From an uncultured Lachnospiraceae bacterium (lineage in GTDB: Bacteria; Bacillota; Clostridia; Lachnospirales; Lachnospiraceae): a stretch of DNA of 56,691 nucleotides. Of this stretch, positions 9,235 to 17,843 are shown piece after piece. Within the stretch, counting starts at the first letter, position 1. Each line of letters begins with the position of its first letter. The stretch is from assembly GCA_910589385.1 (NCBI GenBank), contig CAJUTU010000025.1, forward strand, positions 1-56,691, in the 5' to 3' direction. The position numbers and the translations under genes are program-made. The notes below the pieces were generated by a model, which was given only the letters and a program-made list of their open reading frames with translations, did not search any database and was not told where the DNA came from.

Positions 9235-10321
9235 CCGAGTCCACCTCGCTTTCGATCAGAAAGTCCTCTCCCAGCTTAATCATCCGGCTGTTTTTCAGAA
9301 AAATGGCTTCATCCGGCGATGGCGCTCCGGCTCCTTCCACCGGGGTGGTTGCTTTCTGCCCTCCCAGCAGTTTCGGCGCTATATAGGCCTGCACCTTTTG
9401 CACAATTCCGCTTTTCAGCGCAGTCCAGTTCAGGCCTCCGCCTCCTTCCATTAAGATACTGTCAATCTGCTCGTTTCCTAATTTTTCCATCATCTCCTGT
9501 AGATTTACCTGGTCATCCTTTTCCCCCACAAGCAGGATACGGCAGCCCTGGGCCTCATAATCAAGCTGCTTCTCCCGGTCGTCACAGCAGGTGGCAATTA
9601 TGGTAGGAACCTGCCCCGCAGTGGTAACCACTTTTGCGTCTATCGGAGTACGCAGGTGAGAATCGCAGATAATACGGAGGGGATTTCTTCCGCCTTCCAT
9701 GCGGCAGGTCAGCAATGGGTCGTCTGCCAGTACTGTCCCCACTCCTGTCATGATCGCGGTAAACCGGTGACGCTGCTGATGCACATGGTTTCTGGCTGCT
9801 TCTCCGGTAATCCATTTTGACACGCCGGTATAAGCCGCAATCTTTCCATCCAGAGTCATGGCATATTTCATCACCACAAAGGGCCTGCCTGTACGGATAT
9901 AATGGAAGAACACCTCATTTAACGCACTGCATTCTTTCTGTAAAATGTTCTCCGTCACTTCCACCCCATTCTCCCGTAAGATCTGGATCCCTTTTCCACT
10001 GACCAGCGGATTCGGGTCTGTAGAACCTATCACTACCCGCCGGATGCCTGCTTCCAGAATGGCGTCTACACAAGGCGGCTGTTTCCCATGATGGCAGCAT
10101 GGCTCCAGTGTCACATACATGTCTGCCCCCCTGGGGGATTCCGTGCATGAAGCCAATGCATTGCGCTCCGCATGGGATCCTCTATATCTCTCATGCCATC
10201 CCTGTCCGATGATCCGTCCGTCCTTTACGATCACCGCACCCACCATAGGGTTTGGTGCAACAAAACCACAGCCTTTTTCGGCAAGCTGCAGTGCCATCCG
10301 CATATACTGTTGATCGTTCAT
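9215..10321 (-). CDS. ribD: Bifunctional diaminohydroxyphosphoribosylaminopyrimidine deaminase / uracil reductase
   Basis: A 368-residue enzyme carrying out steps two and three of riboflavin synthesis. The N-terminal deaminase domain shows the zinc and proton-shuttle motif HAERNAL plus EPCCHHGKQPPC. The C-terminal reductase domain begins near RPFVVMKYAMTLDGKIA and contains LMEGGGGLNW. It is the first gene of the operon. Its leader of about 400 bases holds the FMN riboswitch and two terminator-like hairpins, so expression should fall when FMN is abundant. Confidence 0.97.
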   Translation of the reverse strand: MNDQQYMRMALQLAEKGCGFVAPNPMVGAVIVKDGRIIGQGWHERYRGSHAERNALASCTESPRGADMYVTLEPCCHHGKQPPCVDAILEAGIRRVVIGSTDPNPLVSGKGIQILRENGVEVTENILQKECSALNEVFFHYIRTGRPFVVMKYAMTLDGKIAAYTGVSKWITGEAARNHVHQQRHRFTAIMTGVGTVLADDPLLTCRMEGGRNPLRIICDSHLRTPIDAKVVTTAGQVPTIIATCCDDREKQLDYEAQGCRILLVGEKDDQVNLQEMMEKLGNEQIDSILMEGGGGLNWTALKSGIVQKVQAYIAPKLLGGQKATTPVEGAGAPSPDEAIFLKNSRMIKLGEDFLIESEVDSDVYRDC

Positions 10322-10360
10322 TTATCCATCCTCCTCGAAAATCAAAAAGTCCCCATATTC

Positions 10361-10402
10361 CATACAGAAAGCCTGCCGCCGGCAGCTTTCCCTGCATACA
10401 AC
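10361..10402. repeat. Palindromic element, copy 1
   Basis: An imperfect palindrome centred on GCCGCCGGCAG, bounded by CATACAGAAA on the left and CTGCATACAA on the right. A second copy of about 80% identity lies at 15273-15314. Here it sits between the rib leader terminator hairpins and the ribD start. Confidence 0.5.
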
Positions 10403-10410
10403 AGCACACT

Positions 10411-10440
10411 AAAAATAGCCTTGAACAAAATGTTCAAGGC
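10411..10440 (-). terminator. Second terminator-like hairpin in the ribD leader
   Basis: On the minus strand GCCTTGAACA pairs perfectly with TGTTCAAGGC and is followed by TATTTTTAG. It is downstream of the riboswitch terminator, so the leader has two potential stop signals in a row. Confidence 0.65.
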
Positions 10441-10473
10441 ACTGTCATCCCGGATATGAAGATTCGTTTTCAG

Positions 10474-10503
10474 AAAAAACTCTGGAATGAAAACATCCCA
10501 GAG
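10474..10503 (-). terminator. FMN-riboswitch-associated terminator
   Basis: On the minus strand CTCTGGGATG and CATTCCAGAG form a 10-base-pair stem (one G-U) with a TTTT loop and six U residues after it. It is about 45 bases beyond the riboswitch aptamer, the expected place for the expression platform. Confidence 0.8.
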
Positions 10504-10547
10504 CAATGATCCTATCTGCGAAACGATATACCGTATCCTACGCTTAT

Positions 10548-10703
10548 CATCTTCTTCCATCCAGACTGTACTGTCGGCTTCGGAATCACACCGAATCATG
10601 CCTTACGGCTCGTGGGCTTTAAAACGACAGAAAGCAGCGTGACCGTCTGTCTTGTCTATCGTTCCTTACCACCGGTAGGGAGTCGCACCCTGCCCTGAAG
10701 ATC
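10548..10703 (-). promoter_or_regulatory. FMN riboswitch (RFN element)
   Basis: The minus strand shows the conserved RFN blocks in order: ATCTTCAGGGCAGGGTG, CTCCCTACCGGTGG, AGCCCACGAGCC, GATTCGGTGTGATTCCGAA and GCCGACAGT, closing with GAAGAT, which pairs with the opening ATCTTC as helix P1. FMN binding is known to favour termination ahead of rib genes in Firmicutes. A terminator and the ribD gene follow, so this controls the rib operon. Confidence 0.95.
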
Positions 10704-10723
10704 TTATTCTTTTTACAGAAGCT

Positions 10724-10752
10724 ATTATAACTCACAGGAAGGCCTTTTTCAA
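10724..10752 (-). promoter_or_regulatory. Promoter of the rib operon
   Basis: Minus strand: -35 TTGAAA (10747-10752), 17-base spacer, perfect -10 TATAAT (10724-10729), about 20 bases upstream of the riboswitch. A vegetative sigma-factor promoter. Confidence 0.8.
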
Positions 10753-10804
10753 GCCCCATTTTCACTGAATTACAGTCACGGCCCAGGCGCCGCGGATAGC
10801 AGCT

Positions 10805-11596
10805 TCACTGATTCATCTTATGGATCATATCCACAATCGAATACCCATAATTTTCCGCCGTCGCCCAGCCCTGGCCCTGTGGGTTTTCATTCTGGCCGAG
10901 CCACTCTACATAAGGCGAGCTCCCCTTCATGACATATTCATACCGGTCATCCACACACTCCTGAGACAATGCATCCGCCGTTGCATACGCTTTCAAATGC
11001 TGGATCTGGGCCCGGATCCCGGTACGGACATCGGGATAGGAATTACCTGGGACGCCTCCCCCTGTAGTGCCTAAGCCTGCAAAATTAAACTGTTCAATAG
11101 ATGCATCCCCTCCATACTGCAGCCATCCGGTCTCTTTCATTGTCTGGGCAAACGCTACTTCCGGGCGTACTCCTTCTGCAGTCGATTCCTCATAATACAT
11201 CTGGCAGAAGGCCTCAATAGAATCCGCCCCGCCTTTTGACAGTTGTTCCGCCGGATAGGGTACATTGCCGGTATTAAAATAAGAAATCATCTGCTCTACT
11301 GTTACGGAGCTTTTTCCCATGATCGGGTACTGTCCGTCCGCGATCACCTCTTCCGTTTCAGCCGCAGGATCAGCCCCGTTGGAATCTGCGCCCTCTTTTT
11401 CACCCTCTGCATTTTTTCCGGTTTCTTTCCCGTCCTGTTTTTTGGCTGCAGCGTCATTCTCTGCTTCTGCTTTTACGATCTTCGTATTTTTCTCCTGCTG
11501 TTCGGCTCCCATCTTGGCGCCCAGAAATGCAAGGCACACAACAAGGACAACGGCCAGTCCCACTTCCAGCCATATTTTTTTCATTTTCTGGTCCAT
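10805..11596 (-). CDS. Membrane-anchored glucosaminidase-domain protein (peptidoglycan hydrolase)
   Basis: A 263-residue protein with one N-terminal transmembrane helix (about residues 9-27), then a charged low-complexity linker rich in E, K, A and D (about 30-90). The C-terminal domain resembles GH73 N-acetylglucosaminidases: SVTVEQMISYFN, EAFCQMYYEESTAEGVRPEVAFAQ with candidate catalytic glutamates, TGWLQYGGD and FAGLGTTGGG. It would cut cell-wall glycan outside the membrane. It lies alone between the rib operon and the two-component genes. The ATG follows AGGAG at nine bases. Confidence 0.85.
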   Translation of the reverse strand: MDQKMKKIWLEVGLAVVLVVCLAFLGAKMGAEQQEKNTKIVKAEAENDAAAKKQDGKETGKNAEGEKEGADSNGADPAAETEEVIADGQYPIMGKSSVTVEQMISYFNTGNVPYPAEQLSKGGADSIEAFCQMYYEESTAEGVRPEVAFAQTMKETGWLQYGGDASIEQFNFAGLGTTGGGVPGNSYPDVRTGIRAQIQHLKAYATADALSQECVDDRYEYVMKGSSPYVEWLGQNENPQGQGWATAENYGYSIVDMIHKMNQ

Positions 11597-11704
11597 ATCC
11601 TAAAACTCCTGTCAAATCCTCTGCGGATCCTCTATATTCCATACCTATAATTATGATGTATCATTTTATCTTATACCTCTCCCGGATAAACCAAAAGAAA
11701 AACC

Positions 11705-13513
11705 TCACGGTATCCGGATCTCCACTTCTGTTCCCACGCCAAGGGTACTATTGTATTTCAGGCCGTATTCCTGTCCATACATCAACTGCAGCCGCCTGTG
11801 TGTATTATAAACCGCGATATTTGTCCCGGAGCTCCCGGCCTCAATTTTTTTCTCAGCAAGGATATTCTCCAGCTTTTCCGGCGCAATCCCGACTCCGTCG
11901 TCGGAGATCAAAATCACAATGCCTTTCTCTTCCTCCCATCCGGTCAGCACAATGGTTCCTTCCTTTTCCTCTTTTTCCATAATGCCATGTAAAATACAAT
12001 TCTCCACTACCGGCTGGAATGTCAATTTCGGAATCGCGCGCTCCATGAGACTGTCCGGCATATCCACAATAAAATCAATGTTGTCGGCAAACCGCATATT
12101 CAAAAGCTCCACATAGATCGATACATGCTCCAGTTCGTCCTGGATGGTACTCAAAGACTGCTTCCGGCTTAAAGTCAGTTTGTAAAACCGGGACAGCTTC
12201 TGGACCGCAACGGTAACCTCCTGGGAACGCCCCTGCTGTGAAAGCCAGTTGATCATGTCCATCGTATTATATAGAAAATGCGGATTCATCTGCGCCTGCA
12301 GGGAGTTAAACTCGGCAATCCGCAAATCCTCCGCTGCTTTTGCCTGCTCTTCCACCAGTTCATGGATCATTTTGGTCATATAATTATAAGAATCCAACAG
12401 TTCCCCAATCTCGTCCTGTACGTCTGAATCCGGCAGCGCCTCGGGAAGCCCCAGACGGCACTTGCTCATCTGCTCAACGATCACGGAAAGGCGGTTTGTC
12501 AGAGACCGTGAAAGCAGTGTAGCGATCATGAAAGACGCAAGGATACATCCCAGATAAACCATCACAAACAACCCTATGATCACACGGCTCTTGTGGATCA
12601 ACGGAGTAGACGGAATGGCCACCACCATATACCAGTTCGTATTCCGTATCCGGTTAAACCCGGCATAAACATCTTCTCCGAGAATATTTCTCCTGATAAA
12701 GTTGTTTGAAGACATTACTGATTCCTGCACAACGTCATAACTAAAATGATAGGTTCCGGACAACGCAATATCTGTCGTAGCCACCATGCTGTCACGGTCA
12801 TTGATGATATAGGCTACACTGCTGTTAGAAGTCAGATTATTTTTCAATAGATCATCCAGCTCTTCCTGCGAAAAATAAACCGCAAGATAGAACGGAACCC
12901 ATTTTCCCTCATAGATCATCCGTCCCCTGGAAATATATGCAATATCCCCATATGTCTTCTTTTCATAGCTGCCCAGATAAAAGGACGGGCAAAATAGTTT
13001 GATCGTACCTGGCTCGCCTGCAAAAATGCCGTACCAATAGGTCCTGCGGACATGGTCCATAGGCTCGGCGATTCCCCGAAGAGAACTTTGCGAAAAAAAA
13101 GGCTCCTGTTCAGGAACATCCATATAGAGACGGATATCCCCGATCAGATTGTTTTGTATCAGCGACTGTACCTCCAAAGCGAAATCTTCTGCCTCCCCGG
13201 AATCCGCAAAATCCTCCAGAGATTCCACACGGGCAGGATTGACCAGCTTATAATAGAACTCATGGTTTGTCAGGCTTTCGTGGGCATCCAGGATATTCAG
13301 TACCGTATCTTCGATCAAAGGCGCTGTCTGGATCGCTGCTTCCTGTTCACTGCGCACAGTATCTGACACGATCATGTCATAAAGCTGCGTCACAAACAGC
13401 ACCGTAATTGCAGCCATCGGGACAGTCACAATGACCAGATGTGTAATGGTCAATTTTGTCTGCAGACGTAAATTTGTATAAAACCGTTTCATACGGCTAA
13501 AAAATGATTTCAT
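11705..13513 (-). CDS. YesM-family sensor histidine kinase
   Basis: A 602-residue kinase. Transmembrane helix 1 is near residues 22-43 and helix 2 near 311-332, enclosing an extracellular sensor region of about 265 residues that looks Cache-like. A HAMP linker follows (LLSRSLTNRLSVIVEQM), then the LytS/YesM-type kinase core with LQAQMNPHFLYNTMDMI (phospho-acceptor His412) and a C-terminal ATPase domain (ISDDGVGIAPEKL, GTNIAVYNTHRRL). It lies seven bases after its response regulator. Systems of this kind sense extracellular carbohydrate, often with a neighbouring ABC binding protein; here a sugar ABC operon is divergent from the pair. Confidence 0.93.
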   Translation of the reverse strand: MKSFFSRMKRFYTNLRLQTKLTITHLVIVTVPMAAITVLFVTQLYDMIVSDTVRSEQEAAIQTAPLIEDTVLNILDAHESLTNHEFYYKLVNPARVESLEDFADSGEAEDFALEVQSLIQNNLIGDIRLYMDVPEQEPFFSQSSLRGIAEPMDHVRRTYWYGIFAGEPGTIKLFCPSFYLGSYEKKTYGDIAYISRGRMIYEGKWVPFYLAVYFSQEELDDLLKNNLTSNSSVAYIINDRDSMVATTDIALSGTYHFSYDVVQESVMSSNNFIRRNILGEDVYAGFNRIRNTNWYMVVAIPSTPLIHKSRVIIGLFVMVYLGCILASFMIATLLSRSLTNRLSVIVEQMSKCRLGLPEALPDSDVQDEIGELLDSYNYMTKMIHELVEEQAKAAEDLRIAEFNSLQAQMNPHFLYNTMDMINWLSQQGRSQEVTVAVQKLSRFYKLTLSRKQSLSTIQDELEHVSIYVELLNMRFADNIDFIVDMPDSLMERAIPKLTFQPVVENCILHGIMEKEEKEGTIVLTGWEEEKGIVILISDDGVGIAPEKLENILAEKKIEAGSSGTNIAVYNTHRRLQLMYGQEYGLKYNSTLGVGTEVEIRIP

Positions 13514-13520
13514 TGTTAAA

Positions 13521-15092
13521 TTACCCTAACATCTTTTCCCTGTATTTCGACGGAGTCAGCCCGGCAAATTTTTTAAAACTCTTACTGAAATAATTCCCGT
13601 TGCTGTACCCGACTTTTGCAGAAATATCCGCAATCTGGTTCCGCACATCTTCTAATAGACGCATCGCCTTTTCCATGCGGTATTCCGTCAGGTATTGATT
13701 CAGCGTCTGGCCTGTCTGCGCCTTAAAATATGTACATACATACGACGCAGATAATTTTACATAATCGCCGATTTCTTTGATAGACAGCAAATCGTTGCTG
13801 TAATTCTTCGCGATATAATCCTTGATCATAAAGATCGTATTATCCTCCGGCACATAAGAATCTAAACGCCGGAACAACTGCCTGGTGCGCTCGTCCAGCG
13901 TCTGGTGCAGTTCTTCATAAGTAAAACAATCCTCCAGATATTCTATAATACTTTCGCTGGAATCAACATCTGTGGAATCTGTCGATAATTTCCATTTCTG
14001 GCGGCAGTCATTTAAAATAATGAACAATTTATAATAAGTATCTTTTATCTGATTCGGCAAAAGACGGTAGTTCCTGTAAGATCTCTGATGCAGGCTGTCC
14101 AGAAAAGCCTTGCAGCGGTCCAGATCTTTTTCTTCCAATGCTTCGGTAAATTCACCCACATCATTTTCCATTCCCACCGCCCCGTCCGGCGTAAACGTAA
14201 AGGAACTTACATCCTCTGTAGTAAGCAGCGTACCGGACGGGAAGAAAAAACTGCTCTGTAAGGCGACGACAGCCGAAGTATAGGACTGGTATACCCTTGC
14301 AATCCCCCGTACAACATCCCCCTGGCTTATAACAAAGAAGCCAAAGGGTTCAAACTGCTCCTTAAAAAACATCCCGATCGTGGAAAGCGCCGTAGCAGAA
14401 GGCGCCGTTTCCTTTCCTATAATATGAAATACATGATAAACCGAATGCATCCTTATATAAACCGAACACATATGGGACTTTTTCAGAAAATCTTTCAGCT
14501 TATCTCTTACTTCCTTGATCAGTACAGAAATGGGTTCCTCTGTCCGAAGCTTTATAATGTATGTGGCAAAAGCGCTCTCCGGAGTCAGTTCAAATCCCAG
14601 TTCCTTTATAAGAGCTTCTATTTTTTCGCTGTTATCCTTATAAGGCTTTGTCAAAAGCAGTGCCAGATTTGATGCCGTTTCCAGGGACAGCAGGTCTTCG
14701 TTCTGGCGGGAACGCAAGACTTGCTGGCGGCGGCTGATAGCCTCTAACACGGTCTCCCTGACTTCCTCTGGATTCAGCGGCTTTTCTACATAATCAATGG
14801 CTTTCAGCTTAATAGCGGCTTTCAGATATTCCTTATCAGAATAACCGCTCATAAAGATAATGCTGGTGTCCGGCAGGACTTCCGCCAGCTTTTCCACCAT
14901 TTCAATTCCATTCATCCTCGGCATGCGGATATCGGACAAAATGATATCCGGCTCGTGCAGTTTTGCAATATGCAGAGCGCGGATTCCGTCGTCTGCCTGA
15001 AAAATCTGATGAATCCCCAGACTTTCCCAGTCAATTGATGAGGCAAGCCCCTCCCTTGTCAATAATTCATCATCAGCAATTAACAGTTTCAT
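13521..15092 (-). CDS. YesN-family response regulator with AraC-type DNA-binding domain
   Basis: A 523-residue regulator. The receiver domain is residues 1-120, with the acidic pair DDE at 7-9, phospho-acceptor Asp54 in ILSDIRMPRMNG, the conserved FMSGYSD serine and a lysine in YVEKPLNP. The middle ~280 residues are the variable YesN linker. The last ~100 residues are an AraC double helix-turn-helix, ending with ISAKVGYSNGNYFSKSFKKF and TPSKYRE. It is the first gene of the two-gene unit with the kinase and most likely activates the divergent ABC operon. Confidence 0.94.
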   Translation of the reverse strand: MKLLIADDELLTREGLASSIDWESLGIHQIFQADDGIRALHIAKLHEPDIILSDIRMPRMNGIEMVEKLAEVLPDTSIIFMSGYSDKEYLKAAIKLKAIDYVEKPLNPEEVRETVLEAISRRQQVLRSRQNEDLLSLETASNLALLLTKPYKDNSEKIEALIKELGFELTPESAFATYIIKLRTEEPISVLIKEVRDKLKDFLKKSHMCSVYIRMHSVYHVFHIIGKETAPSATALSTIGMFFKEQFEPFGFFVISQGDVVRGIARVYQSYTSAVVALQSSFFFPSGTLLTTEDVSSFTFTPDGAVGMENDVGEFTEALEEKDLDRCKAFLDSLHQRSYRNYRLLPNQIKDTYYKLFIILNDCRQKWKLSTDSTDVDSSESIIEYLEDCFTYEELHQTLDERTRQLFRRLDSYVPEDNTIFMIKDYIAKNYSNDLLSIKEIGDYVKLSASYVCTYFKAQTGQTLNQYLTEYRMEKAMRLLEDVRNQIADISAKVGYSNGNYFSKSFKKFAGLTPSKYREKMLG

Positions 15093-15174
15093 TTCTCCTT
15101 TGTCTCCTTTTTACGCAGCCAGCCCCTCCGGCCTGCATCTCCATTCTGTATTTTCAGTTGGTCCAGTTATCTTT

Positions 15175-15202
15175 ATTTTAACAAATACGATATAAAATGC
15201 AA
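15175..15202 (-). promoter_or_regulatory. Possible promoter of the YesN-YesM pair
   Basis: Minus strand: -35 TTGCAT, 16-base spacer, -10 TAAAAT, about 80 bases upstream of the regulator start. A reasonable match only. Confidence 0.4.
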
Positions 15203-15258
15203 TAAAAAGAATTTACCCTTAATCGAAAAAATTTGCTGTTTTATGTGAAAATCCTGCC

Positions 15259-15267
15259 TGTTACAAT
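15259..15267 (+). promoter_or_regulatory. Possible extended -10 promoter of the sugar ABC operon
   Basis: TGTTACAAT fits an extended -10 box about 75 bases upstream of the ATPase gene. No good -35 lies at the right distance, as expected for a promoter that needs an activator such as the divergent YesN protein. Confidence 0.35.
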
Positions 15268-15272
15268 AAACT

Positions 15273-15314
15273 CATACAGAAAATCTGCTGCCGGCAGATT
15301 TTCTGCATACAAAG
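15273..15314. repeat. Palindromic element, copy 2
   Basis: CAGAAAATCTGC and GCAGATTTTCTG form a perfect 12-base-pair dyad, flanked by CAT on the left and CATACAA on the right. It matches the element at 10361-10402 in core and flanks. It lies in the leader of the ABC operon just before the ribosome site. Confidence 0.5.
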
Positions 15315-15341
15315 GTATCAAAAAGAAGGAGGGTAAAGCAG

Positions 15342-16832
15342 GTGTCAGATTTTGTTTTGGAATTAAAAGGGATCACAAAAATCTTTCCTGGCGTAAAGGC
15401 ATTGAACAACGTGCAGTTTCAGTTAAAAAAAGGCGAAGTTCATGCACTGATGGGCGAAAACGGCGCTGGAAAGTCTACGTTTATAAAAGTCATTACCGGT
15501 GTCCATAAGGCTGAAGAAGGCGAGATGTTCTTAGACGGGCAGAAAGTAGATTTTAAGGGTCCCAGGGACGCGCAGGCGGCAGGGATCGCAGCCGTGTACC
15601 AGCATCCCACATCTTATCCGGACCTGAGCGTTGCAGAGAATATTTTCATGGGCCATGAGATCATCAAAAACGGCATGATCCAATGGAAAAGAATGAATGA
15701 AGAAGCAACAAAGCTGTTAGAACAGCTGAACGCGGATTTCAAAGCCACGGACGAGATGGGAGCATTAAGTGTCGCACAGCAGCAGATGGTGGAGATTGCA
15801 AAAGCACTTTCGACCAATGCAAGGATCATCATTCTGGATGAGCCGACAGCCGCGCTGACAAAGAATGAGTCCGAGGAGCTTTATCGGATCGTTGATAAAC
15901 TGAAAGAGGACGGAGTATCCATTATCTTCATCTCCCATCGTTTTGAAGATATGTACCGCCTGGCTTCCAGGATTACCGTATTCCGTGATTCTCAGTATAT
16001 CGGAACTTATAATGTAGACGGAATCACGAATGCAGATCTGATCAAAGCCATGGTCGGACGTGAGATCAAAGATCTGTTCCCGAAACCGGAGGTCAAGATC
16101 GGAGCAGAGATGCTGAAGGTCGAAGGGCTTTCCAGAATGGGATACTTTAAAAACGTATCCTTTGCTGTACATGCGGGCGAGATCGTAGGCCTGACCGGCC
16201 TGGTCGGCGCCGGACGTACAGAAGTTGTGGAAAGTGTATGTGGGATTACGAAGCCGGACGAAGGCAAAGTGTATCTGGAGGGAAAGCCGATACAGATCAA
16301 ACAGCCGTCCGACGCTATGAAACAGGGAATCATCCTGCTCCCGGAAGACCGTCAGAAAGAAGGCCTGATCATGAGCTGGGGCCTGGGAAGGAATGTAGTT
16401 CTCCCAACTATGGGCAAATATGCGAAGAGCGGATTTAACGATGAGAAAAAAGAACGCGAGATTTCCAAAGAGCTTTTGGAAGAAGTCGATACAAAGGCAG
16501 TGACCATTTTCGATCCGGCCTCCTCACTTTCCGGCGGTAACCAGCAGAAAGTTGTTGTTGCCAAAGCATTAGGCCAGGAAATGAAGGTCGTGATCATGGA
16601 TGAACCGACTAAGGGTGTTGACGTCGGCGCGAAGGCAGAGATCTATCAGATCATGGGCGACCTTGCAAAGCAGGGATACGCGATCATCCTGATCTCCTCT
16701 GAGATGCCGGAGATTCTTGGTATGAGCGACCGGATCATCGTTATGTGCAACGGAAAAGTAACCGGAGAATTAAACCGAGGCGAGGCGACACAGGAAGGCA
16801 TCCTGGAGCTTGCCATGGAAAAATCAAAGTAA
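15342..16832 (+). CDS. Sugar ABC transporter ATP-binding protein (RbsA/MglA/XylG type)
   Basis: A 496-residue protein with two fused ATPase domains. Domain 1 has Walker A GENGAGKST, signature-like LSVAQQQMVEIAKAL and Walker B IIILDEPTAAL. Domain 2 has the usual degenerate P-loop (GLVGAGRTE), a canonical LSGGNQQKVVVAKAL signature and VIMDEPTKGVDVGAK. It energises import by the two permeases that follow. It starts at a GTG eight bases after AAGGAGGG; the GTG is chosen because MSDFVLELKGI is the usual family start. First gene of a four-gene operon. Confidence 0.95.
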   Translation: MSDFVLELKGITKIFPGVKALNNVQFQLKKGEVHALMGENGAGKSTFIKVITGVHKAEEGEMFLDGQKVDFKGPRDAQAAGIAAVYQHPTSYPDLSVAENIFMGHEIIKNGMIQWKRMNEEATKLLEQLNADFKATDEMGALSVAQQQMVEIAKALSTNARIIILDEPTAALTKNESEELYRIVDKLKEDGVSIIFISHRFEDMYRLASRITVFRDSQYIGTYNVDGITNADLIKAMVGREIKDLFPKPEVKIGAEMLKVEGLSRMGYFKNVSFAVHAGEIVGLTGLVGAGRTEVVESVCGITKPDEGKVYLEGKPIQIKQPSDAMKQGIILLPEDRQKEGLIMSWGLGRNVVLPTMGKYAKSGFNDEKKEREISKELLEEVDTKAVTIFDPASSLSGGNQQKVVVAKALGQEMKVVIMDEPTKGVDVGAKAEIYQIMGDLAKQGYAIILISSEMPEILGMSDRIIVMCNGKVTGELNRGEATQEGILELAMEKSK

Positions 16833-16848
16833 GGGGGGAACAGGGAAG

Positions 16849-17841
16849 ATGAAAGAGAATAAATCAATCTTAAAGAAAATTACCGATTCCCGTGAAGCGA
16901 GTCTGTTCATTGTGTTGATCGTCCTGTGTGTAGTGATCTCTCTGCGGAGTCCTTCTTTCATGACATTAAAATCTATTTCGGATATGTTGAAAAACAATGC
17001 GGTTATCATGATCATGACATTAGGAATGCTGGGAGTACTGCTGATAGGCGGAATTGATATTTCCATCGCTTCTACGCTGGCATTTTCCGGCATGTCGGTA
17101 GGTATGCTTATGAAGTACAGTGTTGTGCAGAATACATTTCTTTTGTTTTTGATCGCGATTGGAATCGGCGCGCTGTGCGGGCTGCTGGTCGGGCTGATCA
17201 TCTCAAAAGGAAAAGTACTGCCGATCATCGCGACCATGGGCTTTATGTACATCTACCGCGGACTTGCCTATATCATCGCCAACAGCCAGTGGGCAAGCGC
17301 TGAAAATCTGGGAACATTTAAGGATTTTGCACTGGGCAGTGTATTGGGGATCAATAACGTGATCATCGTCATGGTCATCTGCTACGTCATTTTCTTCATT
17401 GTGATGAAATGGACCAAAATCGGAAGAATGGTTTATGCAGTGGGAAGTAACCGGGAAGCAGCCCAGATTTCCGGTATCAACACCTCCAATGTTGAACTGA
17501 TGGTTTATACCGTAATGGGCACACTTGCCGGGCTTTGCGGGGCGCTTGCGGTTTCGATCTACTCTTCCGCACAGCCGAATATGCTCTACGGCAGGGAGAT
17601 GGATGTCATTGCAGCCTGCGTAATCGGCGGCGTCAGCATGACAGGCGGACGCGGAAGCGTGGCCGGAGCGCTTTTAGGCTCTCTGATCCTGGCAATCATC
17701 GCAAAGGCTCTTCCGCTCGTAGGAATCGAAGCTATTGCGCAGAATACAGTAAAAGGGGTCATCATCCTGGTGGTAATCGTACTGAACGTCATTACACAGC
17801 GGATGATGGATAAAAACAATCTGAAAGGAAGGGAGATGTAA
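16849..17841 (+). CDS. Sugar ABC transporter permease 1
   Basis: A 330-residue membrane protein of the branched-chain/RbsC permease superfamily with about 9-10 hydrophobic segments. Typical landmarks are LLIGGIDISIASTLAFSG, the GRMVYAVGSNREAAQISGI loop that contacts the ATPase, and ACVIGGVSMTGGRGSVAGALLG. A frame continues back into the ATPase gene to 16810, but the ATG at 16849 has AAGGGGGGAACAGGGAAG before it and begins a natural N terminus. Two different permeases with one ATPase and one binding protein is the arrangement known for rhamnose (RhaSTPQ) and AI-2 (Lsr) importers. Confidence 0.93.
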   Translation: MKENKSILKKITDSREASLFIVLIVLCVVISLRSPSFMTLKSISDMLKNNAVIMIMTLGMLGVLLIGGIDISIASTLAFSGMSVGMLMKYSVVQNTFLLFLIAIGIGALCGLLVGLIISKGKVLPIIATMGFMYIYRGLAYIIANSQWASAENLGTFKDFALGSVLGINNVIIVMVICYVIFFIVMKWTKIGRMVYAVGSNREAAQISGINTSNVELMVYTVMGTLAGLCGALAVSIYSSAQPNMLYGREMDVIAACVIGGVSMTGGRGSVAGALLGSLILAIIAKALPLVGIEAIAQNTVKGVIILVVIVLNVITQRMMDKNNLKGREM

Positions 17842-17843
17842 CT

